From Colwellia sp. (lineage in GTDB: Bacteria; Pseudomonadota; Gammaproteobacteria; Enterobacterales; Alteromonadaceae), in assembly GCA_013215655.1 (NCBI GenBank), contig JABSOX010000012.1, positions 65,608 to 129,607 of the forward strand: 64,000 bases of DNA, in the 5' to 3' direction. The notes under the pieces were generated by a model. It was not told the DNA's origin and made no database searches. It saw nothing but the letters and a program-made list of their open reading frames with translations. Below are positions 10,312-20,648 of the stretch, piece by piece (position 1 is the first letter of the stretch; each line of letters begins with the position of its first letter). A program made the position numbers and the translations under genes.

Positions 10312-10337
10312 CAAGCAATCCAATTAAAAAGAAAGCT

Positions 10338-10814
10338 CTATTCGTTAATCGCTAACAATTCCACATCAAAAATAAGTAAAGAACCTGGTGCTATTTTTCC
10401 TGAAGCTCTATTACCGTAACCTAAGTTAGCTGGAATGAAAAAACGTGTTTTATCGCCAACAACCATAAGTTGCACACCTTCTGTCCAACCTTTTATTACT
10501 TGGTTTAAGCCAAAACTTATCGGTTGATTACGTTCAACCGAACTATCAAAGACGGTGTCATCAAGTAATGTACCGTGATAATGCACTTTTACTTTATCTG
10601 TAGCATTAGGATGTTCGCTACCAGAGCCCGCAGTTAATACTTTATATTGAAGTCCTGATGATGTTTCGATCACTCCTTCTACATTCTTATTCTCTGCCAA
10701 AAAGGTCAGTCCCTTTTGAATGTTCTCTTTTGCCACTTCTTTATTATTATTGGAATTAATAAAATAATACGCTGCTAGCGCAAATATAACGGCTAATACA
10801 ATAAATTTACTCAC
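10338..10814 (-). CDS. FKBP-type peptidyl-prolyl cis-trans isomerase
   Basis: VKVHYHGTLLDDTVFDSS...FGLNQVIKGWTEGVQLM. Confidence 0.93.
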   Translation of the reverse strand: MSKFIVLAVIFALAAYYFINSNNNKEVAKENIQKGLTFLAENKNVEGVIETSSGLQYKVLTAGSGSEHPNATDKVKVHYHGTLLDDTVFDSSVERNQPISFGLNQVIKGWTEGVQLMVVGDKTRFFIPANLGYGNRASGKIAPGSLLIFDVELLAINE

Positions 10815-11719
10815 TAAATATTCTCTTTACTTAAACTAGAAACAATATGTATGTCTCTTTGTGGAAACGGTATTTTAATTTTTTCTTGCTCTAGTGCAAC
10901 ATATATCGCTTCATAAGCTTTATATTTAGCGGCATACAAGCTAATTGTTGGTGTCCATAATCTTATGGCTATATTAATTGAACTATCAGCAAAAGCATCA
11001 ATACCAACCATCGGCTCTCTAATATCACTAACAATATCAAGTTCGCCTATCACCTTTTTTAATAGTTCAACCACTTCAATGGGATTATGTTGATAATCAA
11101 TACCTACGGTTAACTCAAGTAATGAGTCATTTTTTGAATTAAGTAATATTTCGCCAACAATATGTTTATTTGGAATGGTGATTTCAACGTTGTCTTCATC
11201 ACTTAAAATGGTGTAAGCGAGTAGAACTTCTTTAACAATCCCAGTTACCCCGTCAACAGTTATAGTATCGCCTACGACAAAAGGACGTATGATAATAATG
11301 TTAAAACCCGCCGCGTAGTTAGCAAGTAAACCTTGCAAAGCTAAGCCTGCACCTAAAGAAATAGCACCAATTGCGGCGATAAAGGGTGTAACACTGATAC
11401 CTAGTTTTCCTAAAGAAATAATGGTGATCATAATAACAATCAACATTTTTGTGGTATTCGCCAAGAAACGACTCAAGGTAATATCAAGCTTATTTCTTTC
11501 ACATAAACGTAGAACTAAGCCTGAGATTTTTCCGGCAAAAACATAACCGATAATGAAGATAATAAAGGCACCAACCAATTGAAAACTATAGTTGGTAAAA
11601 AATTCAATCAAGACATCATAAAATTGACTAACCTGATCAATTTCATCTTTTAACAAATCAATAGGAACAAGTTCACTGATTGTTTCACTAGTAGATTTTT
11701 CTGTAGCTGTTTCAGACAT
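10814..11719 (-). CDS. Small-conductance mechanosensitive channel (MscS family)
   Basis: MscS core: AIGAISLGAGLALQGLLANYAAGFNIIIIRPFVVGDTI. Confidence 0.93.
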   Translation of the reverse strand: MSETATEKSTSETISELVPIDLLKDEIDQVSQFYDVLIEFFTNYSFQLVGAFIIFIIGYVFAGKISGLVLRLCERNKLDITLSRFLANTTKMLIVIMITIISLGKLGISVTPFIAAIGAISLGAGLALQGLLANYAAGFNIIIIRPFVVGDTITVDGVTGIVKEVLLAYTILSDEDNVEITIPNKHIVGEILLNSKNDSLLELTVGIDYQHNPIEVVELLKKVIGELDIVSDIREPMVGIDAFADSSINIAIRLWTPTISLYAAKYKAYEAIYVALEQEKIKIPFPQRDIHIVSSLSKENI

Positions 11720-11799
11720 GATTATTTCCTCATTTTCCCTTTTCTAATAGTTTTGATCATATTGATTTTTTTGAGTAAATTAAAGAAAAATTTAAGTTT

Positions 11800-12690
11800 T
11801 CACGATAAAAGATTTTGTGCTGAACTGATAATTTCTTCTGATATTTTTTTGTTTACGCCCTTCACAAGAACCCAACTGTGCCAATATAAATTTTCAATCA
11901 AAACCTTATCAGGACACAAGTTAATCAACTGACCATTTATTAATTCATCTTTAATCTGTAATTCCGAGATCAAACTATAAGCTAAACCTCGTTTTGTTAA
12001 ATTAACAAAGGCTTCAGAAGAACGCACATTATGGCAATAATATTCACTTGCAGCCAAATTAAAATGTTTAGTAATGAAGTGCTCATGCATATCATCTTTA
12101 GAGTCGTAACTAATACCCGGTGCCATTTTTAGGCTTTGTGTCGTAACGCCATCGCTAAAATAACGGTGTCGAAACTCTTTTGATGCAACCAAAATATACT
12201 TTAATTGACCTAATTTAGAAGATTGATAACCGGGTAACGGTGTCGATTGCTTTGAAACAGCGCCAATGGCTTCACCTGAACGAAGTTTGCTTACGGTATC
12301 TTGCTCATTTTCAATCAGTATATTTAATTCAATCAGATAATTTTTAAGTAGTGGTGCCATCGCATCAAAAAACCACGTCGCAATGCTATCGGCATTAATG
12401 GCAAGAGTGATCCTTATGGGTTGCTTGGGCATATCAGGCAACAACTCTGGCAATAACTCATTCTCAAGCTGCTCAACCATTTTAAAGTGGCTCAAAAGTT
12501 TCTCGCCTGCCATCGTTTTTTTTATTGGCTGACCTCTAATGATAACCGGTTGACCAATATTTTCTTCTAAGGCTTTAATACGTTGAGATACAGCAGATTG
12601 GGTGATGAAAAGTTTTTGTGCTGCATTATCAAAACCCTGCTCTTCTACTACGGCATTTAATGCTTCTAATAACTTGTAATCGAATTTCAC
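11800..12690 (-). CDS. argP: LysR-family regulator ArgP
   Basis: LysR HTH (YKLLEALNAVVEEQGFDNAAQKLFITQSAVSQRIKALEE), divergent from a LysE-type exporter. Confidence 0.85.
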   Translation of the reverse strand: MKFDYKLLEALNAVVEEQGFDNAAQKLFITQSAVSQRIKALEENIGQPVIIRGQPIKKTMAGEKLLSHFKMVEQLENELLPELLPDMPKQPIRITLAINADSIATWFFDAMAPLLKNYLIELNILIENEQDTVSKLRSGEAIGAVSKQSTPLPGYQSSKLGQLKYILVASKEFRHRYFSDGVTTQSLKMAPGISYDSKDDMHEHFITKHFNLAASEYYCHNVRSSEAFVNLTKRGLAYSLISELQIKDELINGQLINLCPDKVLIENLYWHSWVLVKGVNKKISEEIISSAQNLLS

Positions 12691-12787
12691 ATTAGAACCA
12701 CTAATGAATGATAAGATTTATTAATTATATTTATATTAAAATAAATTGCAAAATAATCTCATTATTTATTCGGTTGAGAGAAAAACA

Positions 12788-13408
12788 ATGGGTTTCTTTA
12801 TTTTAGTTAAAGGTTTTGCGTTAGGTTTAAGTATGATTGTGCCAATTGGTAGTCAAAATGCGATGATTTTAAATCAAGGCATTGCTCGAAATCATCACTT
12901 AACCACTGCTGCACTTTTTGCAAGTTATGATATTTTATTAATTGCTCTAGGGGTAATGGGCGGTAGTTTATTGTTATCAAGCAATAGTACCGCCTTTAAT
13001 ATACTTTCTTGGGGAGGAATAATATTTTTGCTTTGTTATGGTGCTTTATCATTTCAGCAAGCAATGAATAATTCAACAGCTAACAATGACGGTTCATCAA
13101 GTAAAAAATCATACAAAGTTGTTATTATAACCACACTCATTGTTACTTTTTTAAATCCACATGTTTATGTTGATACAGTAATGGTGATCGGTAGTGTCGG
13201 TGGGCAATATCAAGATAATAATAAGTTGTTTTTCATGATTGGTACCATGTTAGCGTCTATTGTTTGGTTTTTTGCATTAGCAATAAGTGCAGCAAAGCTA
13301 TCAGTACAGTTAAGTAAACCCAAAGTTAAACGTTTTATCGATAGTGCAGTTGCGTTCATTATGTGGGGCATTGCTTGGTCTTTATATCAGAGTTGGTTAA
13401 TACATTAA
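12788..13408 (+). CDS. argO: LysE/ArgO family amino-acid exporter
   Basis: GFALGLSMIVPIGSQNAMILNQGI and FLNPHVYVDTV motifs; start at 12788 preferred over the upstream ORF-track start at 12746. Confidence 0.87.
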   Translation: MGFFILVKGFALGLSMIVPIGSQNAMILNQGIARNHHLTTAALFASYDILLIALGVMGGSLLLSSNSTAFNILSWGGIIFLLCYGALSFQQAMNNSTANNDGSSSKKSYKVVIITTLIVTFLNPHVYVDTVMVIGSVGGQYQDNNKLFFMIGTMLASIVWFFALAISAAKLSVQLSKPKVKRFIDSAVAFIMWGIAWSLYQSWLIH

Positions 13409-13412
13409 CGCA

Positions 13413-13727
13413 TATACCCGTTGCCATTCAAAGTGCATGATTTCAGTTGGAGTTATAAGCACTTTAAGCGAGGCATTCATTTTAGATAATGGTCATTCTC
13501 GGAAAATGCGTCCTGCGTTGCCCTAATGGTCCACATCCATGTGGAAACCTTGTCACAATGAATAACGTGGCATAAAGTGCTTATAAACCAACCCAGAGGG
13601 GACTACTGAGCAAACCATGCTCGTCGTTGTCTCTTTTTTTAAGGGAATGACCATTAATAAAAAGAGACGCCTTGACCATGAATTGCTCAGTAATCCTGAA
13701 ACATGCATCTTGATTGGCAACGGGTAT
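13413..13727. repeat. Structured inverted-repeat element, copy 1 (MITE-like)
   Basis: 26-bp terminal inverted repeats (23/26) ATACCCGTTGCCATTCAAAGTGCATG / CATGCATCTTGATTGGCAACGGGTAT; homologous to 24905-25166. Confidence 0.85.
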
Positions 13728-13802
13728 CTACCATCTGGTCAGATCACTTTACATCAGTACAATATATTGCCATGATGAAAAAAATAATTACGAGTGTTTA
13801 TC

Positions 13803-14333
13803 ATGAAAAGTGTTGAAGAGCAGTTATCTCAATATAAAAGTGTTCACTTTAATAAAAATAATATCAAAACACATTTTGTTGGCATTCCGTTAATTATATT
13901 GGCATTAACACTTTTACTAAGCTTGTATTCATTTGATGTGAACTTACTCAGCATAAAGATAAACCTTACCCCAGCGATAATATTTTTCAGTGGCGTATTG
14001 ATTTATTATTTTGTGCTGCACTGGCGATTGGCATTAGGCATGGTTTTTTATATTATCCCAAACTTATATATTGCCAGTTTGATGGCACCCATGCCAAACA
14101 GCTATTTACTGGCAATCATTATTTTTGTGGTTGGTTGGATAATTCAATTTATTGGCCATTACTTTGAAAAAGCCAAACCTGCTTTTGTTGATGATTTAAG
14201 CCAATTTTTAATTGGCCCTTTTTTCTTAATGGCAGAGGTTTACTTTTATATAGGGCTGGAAAAAAAACTCAATGAAGACATTACGCCGCTAGCAATTAAG
14301 CGACGTCGACAGCTAGAAGAAAATAAAAGGTGA
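13803..14333 (+). CDS. DUF962 / Mpo1-like membrane protein
   Basis: MKSVEEQLSQYKSVHFNKNNIKTHFVGIPLI...QFIGHYFEKAKPAF typical of the family. Confidence 0.85.
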   Translation: MKSVEEQLSQYKSVHFNKNNIKTHFVGIPLIILALTLLLSLYSFDVNLLSIKINLTPAIIFFSGVLIYYFVLHWRLALGMVFYIIPNLYIASLMAPMPNSYLLAIIIFVVGWIIQFIGHYFEKAKPAFVDDLSQFLIGPFFLMAEVYFYIGLEKKLNEDITPLAIKRRRQLEENKR

Positions 14334-14352
14334 TTTCTGGTGACCGCTAGGC

Positions 14353-14616
14353 TCAATGTTTAAACTGAACCACATTACCAGCACCATTCTTAGTATTTAG
14401 GTTCACCAACGGGTTTGCAACGTTAGAGTGCCCGTTTACCTGTACTTCTAAAGAGTTAAGATACATTTGATACGCTTTTTCTGTATCTTCATTTGCCAAC
14501 ACGAGCAACTCTCCTAAACAGTCAACTATATCTAAAAATTTATTTAATTGCGGCTCTGATAATGTTTCTGAAAACTTTTGAATATTTGTAAGCATCACTT
14601 GGTTAGTAGTCGGCAT
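14353..14616 (-). CDS. Hypothetical small protein downstream of flagellin
   Basis: ORF on minus strand; ATG at 14616 (MPTTNQVMLTNIQKFSETL) preferred. Confidence 0.5.
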   Translation of the reverse strand: MPTTNQVMLTNIQKFSETLSEPQLNKFLDIVDCLGELLVLANEDTEKAYQMYLNSLEVQVNGHSNVANPLVNLNTKNGAGNVVQFKH

Positions 14617-14763
14617 AGTGTTCTTCCTTTGGCATTGCGTCAAAATAATGGATAACAATTTCGTTAACCAATAGAGAGCAAATATTGAGCCAATAGGGAG
14701 GTAAAAATAAAGAAAGCTATTGGCCATACCAATAAGATTATTTAACTGATCATTTAGTGAGAA

Positions 14764-16731
14764 CTAACCACCAAGTAATTTACTAATAAAGTTACGTTCA
14801 GACTCCTGACTTTTAACAAAAAGTTTAGTACTTATCTCTTGGGAAAGGCGTGCTTGAATGAACTCAGAAATAGAACGTGCATAATCAGCATCTTGTATAC
14901 GAGAACGTGAACTCTCAGATTGGATCATTGAATCAGATAAATTGCTAATGGTGGAGATGAAACGCGATTGAGTAGCTCCTAAACTACTACGCGCTTCACT
15001 AACTTGATTGATAAGATTATCGATGCTGCTAATTAAATCCCCCGAATTTTCAACCGTAGCCACATTGCCGCCAGTGTTTGTAGAAAATCCACCAACATCA
15101 CTTAATCCTAATTTACTGATTGCTGCACTTTGTGATGATATATCAGCATTGGAACTAATATTAATTTCGCCTCCGTTACTTGCACTTAAACTCATTTCAC
15201 CACGTTGACTAAAGTTATTATTAATTGCCGTGCCATTTTGACTCAGTGCAGTTGCACCATTATCAATATTGATATCTTGCCCTGAGTTTGAGCTTAATAC
15301 TAATTCGCCATCAACATTACTACTTGCCGTAATATCGCCTATGCCTGCTGCGTTCACTTGGCTAATAACGTCACTCAATGAACTTCCAGAGAAGCTACTA
15401 AAAACGTCAACCCCATTAATCGTTAAGTTATTATTTTGTAATGCCGAAACATCTGCGCTGAATTCAACTTGTGTATTAGCCGTTGCCGTTACGCCCGTTT
15501 CATTGCTGATATTATTAATTGCTTGGCTAATGTCACTAGCATTAATTGTTGAACCGCTAGTGCCTACGCTTCCAAGTGCTACGCCATTAATTTCAATACC
15601 ATCAGCTTGACTAATACTTTGTCCTGTTACTTGACCACCAGAAAGTGATGAAGCACCTTGTTGCTGATTAAAACCAAATATTTTTAAATCATCAATACTA
15701 CCGGTATCCGTTGTGGAGATTGAGATATCATCGCCGTTTGCGCTCGATAAACTAATACTTCCAGAGTAATTTCCAGCACTTAAACCTAAGCTACCTAACC
15801 CGCCAACAGTATTATCCGCTAAAGTAATATCTTTTCCGGTGTTATTGTATATTTGCAATGAACCATCACTACCAATTTTTGCTTCAGCACCTGCAACATT
15901 AAGATTAAAGTCTTTAACAAAATCATTAAGATTCGCCGAACTGCCTAACGTCGTAGTATTACCATCAACCGTTACGCTAATGCCTTGAGTTATCGGTTGA
16001 TTGGCATTGACACTGCCGCCTTGAATGACATTACTTGCGGTCGCGGTAACGCCTGTTTGCCCCGATACTTGATTAATTAAATCGGTTTTTACATCTGCTT
16101 GTCCCGCCGTTGATGCCGCTAAAGCGCCAAGCTCAACACCATTAAGACTAATGCTTCCGGCACTAACGCCCGCAGTTGCCGCATCAACTCGGCCACTTTC
16201 TAAATCTCCCGAGGCACTATTTAATCCACTCGTTAAACTACTGCTTGAAAAACTACCCAGTTCAAGGGAAATACTTTGGTTAAAACCGACTTGTATATTA
16301 AGTGAAGTATTATTCTCAAAAACATTAATACCGTTAAATCTTGTATTTTTACCAATATCGCCAAGTTGATCAGTTAACTGATTAATTTCTTCTTGAATAT
16401 TATCGCGATTTGAATCATTTAATGTACCGTTACCCGCTTGTACCGCTAATTCTCTAATTCTTTGCAATACATCATTGGCACCACTTAAGGCTCCATCAGC
16501 GACTTGTGTTAAAGAAATCCCGTCATTGGCATTACGAATTGATTGATTATTTTCTCGAATTTGCGAAGTAAGTAGGTTAGCAATGGCCAGACCTGCGGGA
16601 TCATCTTTTGCGCTATTAATACGCTTGCCTGAGGTTAATTTTGAACTTGCATCAAATAATGCTTGTTGACTTTTTTGCAGCTGGAAAGCACCTTGCATAT
16701 TTCTAACCATAGAACCAACAGTGATCATCAT
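14764..16731 (-). CDS. Flagellin, large variant with extended central domain
   Basis: Conserved flagellin N-terminus (ASSKLTSGKRINSAKDDPAGLAIANLLTSQIRENNQSIRNANDGISLTQVADGAL) and C-terminus; central flagellin-IN-like repeats. Confidence 0.92.
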   Translation of the reverse strand: MMITVGSMVRNMQGAFQLQKSQQALFDASSKLTSGKRINSAKDDPAGLAIANLLTSQIRENNQSIRNANDGISLTQVADGALSGANDVLQRIRELAVQAGNGTLNDSNRDNIQEEINQLTDQLGDIGKNTRFNGINVFENNTSLNIQVGFNQSISLELGSFSSSSLTSGLNSASGDLESGRVDAATAGVSAGSISLNGVELGALAASTAGQADVKTDLINQVSGQTGVTATASNVIQGGSVNANQPITQGISVTVDGNTTTLGSSANLNDFVKDFNLNVAGAEAKIGSDGSLQIYNNTGKDITLADNTVGGLGSLGLSAGNYSGSISLSSANGDDISISTTDTGSIDDLKIFGFNQQQGASSLSGGQVTGQSISQADGIEINGVALGSVGTSGSTINASDISQAINNISNETGVTATANTQVEFSADVSALQNNNLTINGVDVFSSFSGSSLSDVISQVNAAGIGDITASSNVDGELVLSSNSGQDINIDNGATALSQNGTAINNNFSQRGEMSLSASNGGEINISSNADISSQSAAISKLGLSDVGGFSTNTGGNVATVENSGDLISSIDNLINQVSEARSSLGATQSRFISTISNLSDSMIQSESSRSRIQDADYARSISEFIQARLSQEISTKLFVKSQESERNFISKLLGG

Positions 16732-16977
16732 TCCCTCTTATACAAAACCAGTAGCATGTCTAACTATTATCTAGCATAATTATAGCTTATTTTTCAATCA
16801 AAATAGATTTTAATAATGCGACGGAGATAAAAAAACAATTTCAACTTTTATTCACATTAAAGTCATTGTTTAGTAATAATTTTTTATATTGGACTATAAT
16901 TTATGAGGTGTCTAAAAATGAAAGTTTACGCTCCGCTCCTATACAAAAAAACTAAATGAAAATCATGAGAAAACATT

Positions 16978-17529
16978 TTGCATAGCAATAAAATAAAAAT
17001 AGCCGTTGCTTTACTGATGTTATTTTTCAGCTTTCAAAGTACATTTGCTGCAACCAATAATATTTCCGAAGCAAAAATTAAAGCAGCGTTAATTGTCAAT
17101 TTCATTAATTTTACTCGTTGGCCAAGTACTGCCTTTTTAGACAATCCCAAAAGCTATAAATTATGTATTGCCGGTGACGATCCATATTCCAAAATATTCG
17201 ATAATTACCCAGAGCTATCCGTTAAGGGAAAGAGCTTGCAACTGCTCCATCTCGATGAAAGTCCTTCACATCTAGTCGTGCAATCTTGTCATATTCTCAT
17301 TCTCCAATTTAAAAGAAATAACAAAATTCAGGCGCTGTTGAAAAAAAGTAACAACAAGCCTGTTTTAACGATTAGTGAATCAACGCTAGACGAAGCAATG
17401 ATCATCTTTGTCAAAAATAAGGGCAAAGTTGGCTTTGCTATTAATAGAACAGTCGCACAGAAATTAGGTATTGATTTTAGCTCAAAAATGCTGCGCCTAG
17501 CCACTAAAGTTGTAGAGAATAAAGTCTAA
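16978..17529 (+). CDS. YfiR family periplasmic protein
   Basis: Signal peptide then AKIKAALIVNFINFTRWPS...KSYKLCIAGDDPY; non-ATG start (TTG or ATT). Confidence 0.85.
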   Translation: MHSNKIKIAVALLMLFFSFQSTFAATNNISEAKIKAALIVNFINFTRWPSTAFLDNPKSYKLCIAGDDPYSKIFDNYPELSVKGKSLQLLHLDESPSHLVVQSCHILILQFKRNNKIQALLKKSNNKPVLTISESTLDEAMIIFVKNKGKVGFAINRTVAQKLGIDFSSKMLRLATKVVENKV

Positions 17530-20500
17530 TGACCTTGCTCTCAACATCAAAATCTTGGCTAGCTAAGTGCTCAATTAGCACTAAGTTAAAGCTCATCATT
17601 ATGTTTGTAAGTACTATGGGAATCGTACTGGCAGGCACTAGTTTAGCGGTTTTTCAATGGTATGACATCAGAGCAAACATGGCAAATAAACTAGTTACCA
17701 TTACTCGGATCATTGCTGATAATACAACGTCTGCCGTCTCATTTGTAGATACTCAAGATGCCAATGAGGTTTTACTATCATTAAAAAGAAACTCCGCTAT
17801 TATTGGCGCAATAATATACGATAGTTCAGGCAAGATATTAGCTCACTATGCACGAGACAAAAATGCGTTAAGCACTAAAAGCTATAGTATTTTGAAATCG
17901 TTCAAAGAATATCGATTTATCAAGCAAACGCTCGAGGTTCAACAAAATATCTATTTAGATGATGTTATTATTGGTAAGGTATTGATATGCTCCGACTTAA
18001 GTGAACTCAATAACGCATTACTACGATTAACCTATCTTTTTTTAACCATATTGGTCGTTGTCGGCTTATTTGCATATTTTTTAACCTCAATTATGCAAAA
18101 AATTATTTCCCAGCCACTTCTATCTTTGGCAAAACTCACCCGGAAAATTTCTCAACAGAAAAACTATACCTTGCGTGCAAAAAAATCGAGTGACGATGAA
18201 TTAGGTGCTTTAGCTGATGATTTTAATGAAATGATCAGCCAAATAGAAAAACGAGATAAAGCCCTAACCGAAAGTGAACACCGCTTTCATATCCTCATAG
18301 AACAAGCCGCCGATGCAATATATCTATGTGACCTTGACGGCAACATACTACATGTAAATGCCAGTGCCACAAATTCTTTGGGATTTGATAAAGATGAATT
18401 ATTACAAATGTCACTTACCGACATAGATTTAATCTTTAAACAAGTACCGCCTAAAAATCATGACTGGCAAGATCTTAAACCTGAACATTCATATATTTCT
18501 TACAGCTCTTATCAACGAAAAAATGGCGAAGATTTTCCTGTTGAAATCCACTTCGGTGCTTTACAACTCGACAATCAATCGTTAGTGCTCTCATTTGTTC
18601 GTGACATAACAGAGAGAAAACAAGCTGAGCAAGATCTTAAAAAAGCCAATGATGAACTTGAAGATAAAGTCAGTGAACGTACTATTGAACTCATTGAATC
18701 AAATAAACATCTCAAACTTGCCAAAGATCAAGCAGAAACAGCCAGCCATGTAAAGTCAGAGTTTTTAGCTAACATGAGCCACGAAATAAGAACACCGATG
18801 AACGCGGTTATTGGTTTTACCGAATTACTACAACAGTCTGAACTAGATGAAAAACAACGCTCCTATATGTATTCCATTCAAGCAGGAGCAAAAGGTTTAA
18901 TGACCATTATTAATGATGTGCTCGACTTATCTAAACTTGAAGCAGGAAAAATAAGTCTCGAATATGAAATCGTTGATTTACATAGCTTTGTCACCAGTAT
19001 TAAACAAATATTCAGCCAAGCGATGCTTGATAAAGGGCTAGCGTTTGAAATATTAATAGATGATAACCTACCCGACGCTGTGATTTTTGACCAAACAAGA
19101 GTCAGGCAAATATTGGTAAATTTAATTGGCAATGCCATTAAATTTACTGAACAGGGTTTTATTCAGGTGAGGATTATTGCCGAAATACAATCCCCGGATA
19201 AACAAATCGACCTTGAAAGTTCCATAACTCTTTTATTTTCCGTTGAAGATAGCGGTATTGGTATCAGAAAAGACCAACAGGAGCTTATATTTGAACAGTT
19301 TACCCAACAAGAAGGACAAAGCGTTAAGCAGAATGGCGGTACAGGACTTGGTTTATCTATATGCCTAAATTTAGCCCATATCATGGATGGCAGCATAAAT
19401 TTAGTCAGTGACGAAGGTAAAGGTTCGTTATTTACGCTTTATTTGCACAATGTTGAAGTTGCCAGTACTTACGATGAAACTCGCCATGAGAACGACAAAA
19501 ATCATAAGCTCACATTCAATAGTGCAACCATTTTACTGGTCGATGATATTGCCGTTAATCGCCAGCTGGTCAAAGAACAATTCAGTGACTTTACGTTTTC
19601 ATTCATTGAAGCCGAAAATGGCGTACAAGCCATAGAGCTAACAAAAAAATTCAAACCTGCCTTAATCCTAATGGACATTAGAATGCCAGTAATGAACGGT
19701 ATCGATGCCACTATCAGGTTAAAGAAAGACCCACAAACTAATCATATTCCCATTATCGCCTTAACCGCTTCAATATTGATCACCAATGCTCAAGTAGAAC
19801 TACAACAACACTTCGATATGTTGCTACACAAGCCCATTAGACGCACAGAGATCATTAACGCTTTTAAACAATATTTACCCTACCAAGAAGTTTTAAATAA
19901 TACTGAGTTCAATAAAAAATCAGAGGGAAGCCCTTCTAGTGAAATACCAAATGACTTTAATCATCAAAAAGTTCTAGTTGTTGATGATTTTGAGCTCAAC
20001 AGAGAGCTGTTTATCGAGCAGTTTGAAGAAAGTAATCTGAAATTTATCCAAGCTGAAAATGGTAAACAAGCTATAGAAATTTGCTTAAGTGATAAACCTG
20101 ATGTTGTGTTCATGGATTTAAATATGCCAATAATGAGCGGCCAAGAAGCTTGCGAAAAATTAAAAAGACATGAACAAACCCAATCAATTCCTATCATTGC
20201 CATGACCGGGCATATTCTGGGGTCTGATGATGCTAAACAATTTGACCAAGTACTTACCAAGCCGATCAAAAAATCTGATTTTGAAGATGCATTAAACAAC
20301 GCTTTTTTAAAAAATAAAAAACGACAAGCTGAGCAGAATTTGGAAAAACAAAAATTATCGCCAACAGATCAAATAAAACTACTAAAAGAGCTTAATAGTA
20401 TTCTGGAAAGCTCATATCAGAAAGCATCCACCAGTGGCTTAATGGATGATATTGAAATATTTACAACAATGTTAGGTGAACTAAGTCTACAATTTAGTCA

Positions 20501-20648
20501 GTTAGAGATAAGCAATTACAGTGAAAAACTAGTAAATTATGCTAACCTTTTTGATATCAAGGAAATAGAAAGATTACTAGCTCAATATCCCGCATTAATT
20601 GAGAGTATTTCGCCAAGAGTAAGCCCCAAGGATAGTAAAAATGTGTAA
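17529..20648 (+). CDS. Hybrid sensor histidine kinase (CHASE8-like sensor, HAMP, PAS, HisKA, HATPase, two REC domains)
   Basis: FLANMSHEIRTPMNAVIGFTELL H-box; ATPase motifs; REC1 LMDIRMPVMNG and REC2 FMDLNMPIMSG. Confidence 0.9.
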   Translation: MTLLSTSKSWLAKCSISTKLKLIIMFVSTMGIVLAGTSLAVFQWYDIRANMANKLVTITRIIADNTTSAVSFVDTQDANEVLLSLKRNSAIIGAIIYDSSGKILAHYARDKNALSTKSYSILKSFKEYRFIKQTLEVQQNIYLDDVIIGKVLICSDLSELNNALLRLTYLFLTILVVVGLFAYFLTSIMQKIISQPLLSLAKLTRKISQQKNYTLRAKKSSDDELGALADDFNEMISQIEKRDKALTESEHRFHILIEQAADAIYLCDLDGNILHVNASATNSLGFDKDELLQMSLTDIDLIFKQVPPKNHDWQDLKPEHSYISYSSYQRKNGEDFPVEIHFGALQLDNQSLVLSFVRDITERKQAEQDLKKANDELEDKVSERTIELIESNKHLKLAKDQAETASHVKSEFLANMSHEIRTPMNAVIGFTELLQQSELDEKQRSYMYSIQAGAKGLMTIINDVLDLSKLEAGKISLEYEIVDLHSFVTSIKQIFSQAMLDKGLAFEILIDDNLPDAVIFDQTRVRQILVNLIGNAIKFTEQGFIQVRIIAEIQSPDKQIDLESSITLLFSVEDSGIGIRKDQQELIFEQFTQQEGQSVKQNGGTGLGLSICLNLAHIMDGSINLVSDEGKGSLFTLYLHNVEVASTYDETRHENDKNHKLTFNSATILLVDDIAVNRQLVKEQFSDFTFSFIEAENGVQAIELTKKFKPALILMDIRMPVMNGIDATIRLKKDPQTNHIPIIALTASILITNAQVELQQHFDMLLHKPIRRTEIINAFKQYLPYQEVLNNTEFNKKSEGSPSSEIPNDFNHQKVLVVDDFELNRELFIEQFEESNLKFIQAENGKQAIEICLSDKPDVVFMDLNMPIMSGQEACEKLKRHEQTQSIPIIAMTGHILGSDDAKQFDQVLTKPIKKSDFEDALNNAFLKNKKRQAEQNLEKQKLSPTDQIKLLKELNSILESSYQKASTSGLMDDIEIFTTMLGELSLQFSQLEISNYSEKLVNYANLFDIKEIERLLAQYPALIESISPRVSPKDSKNV

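Noticed and set aside
15008-16369. Plus-strand ORFs opposite flagellin
   Set aside because: Low-complexity antisense translation of the repetitive flagellin coding sequence.
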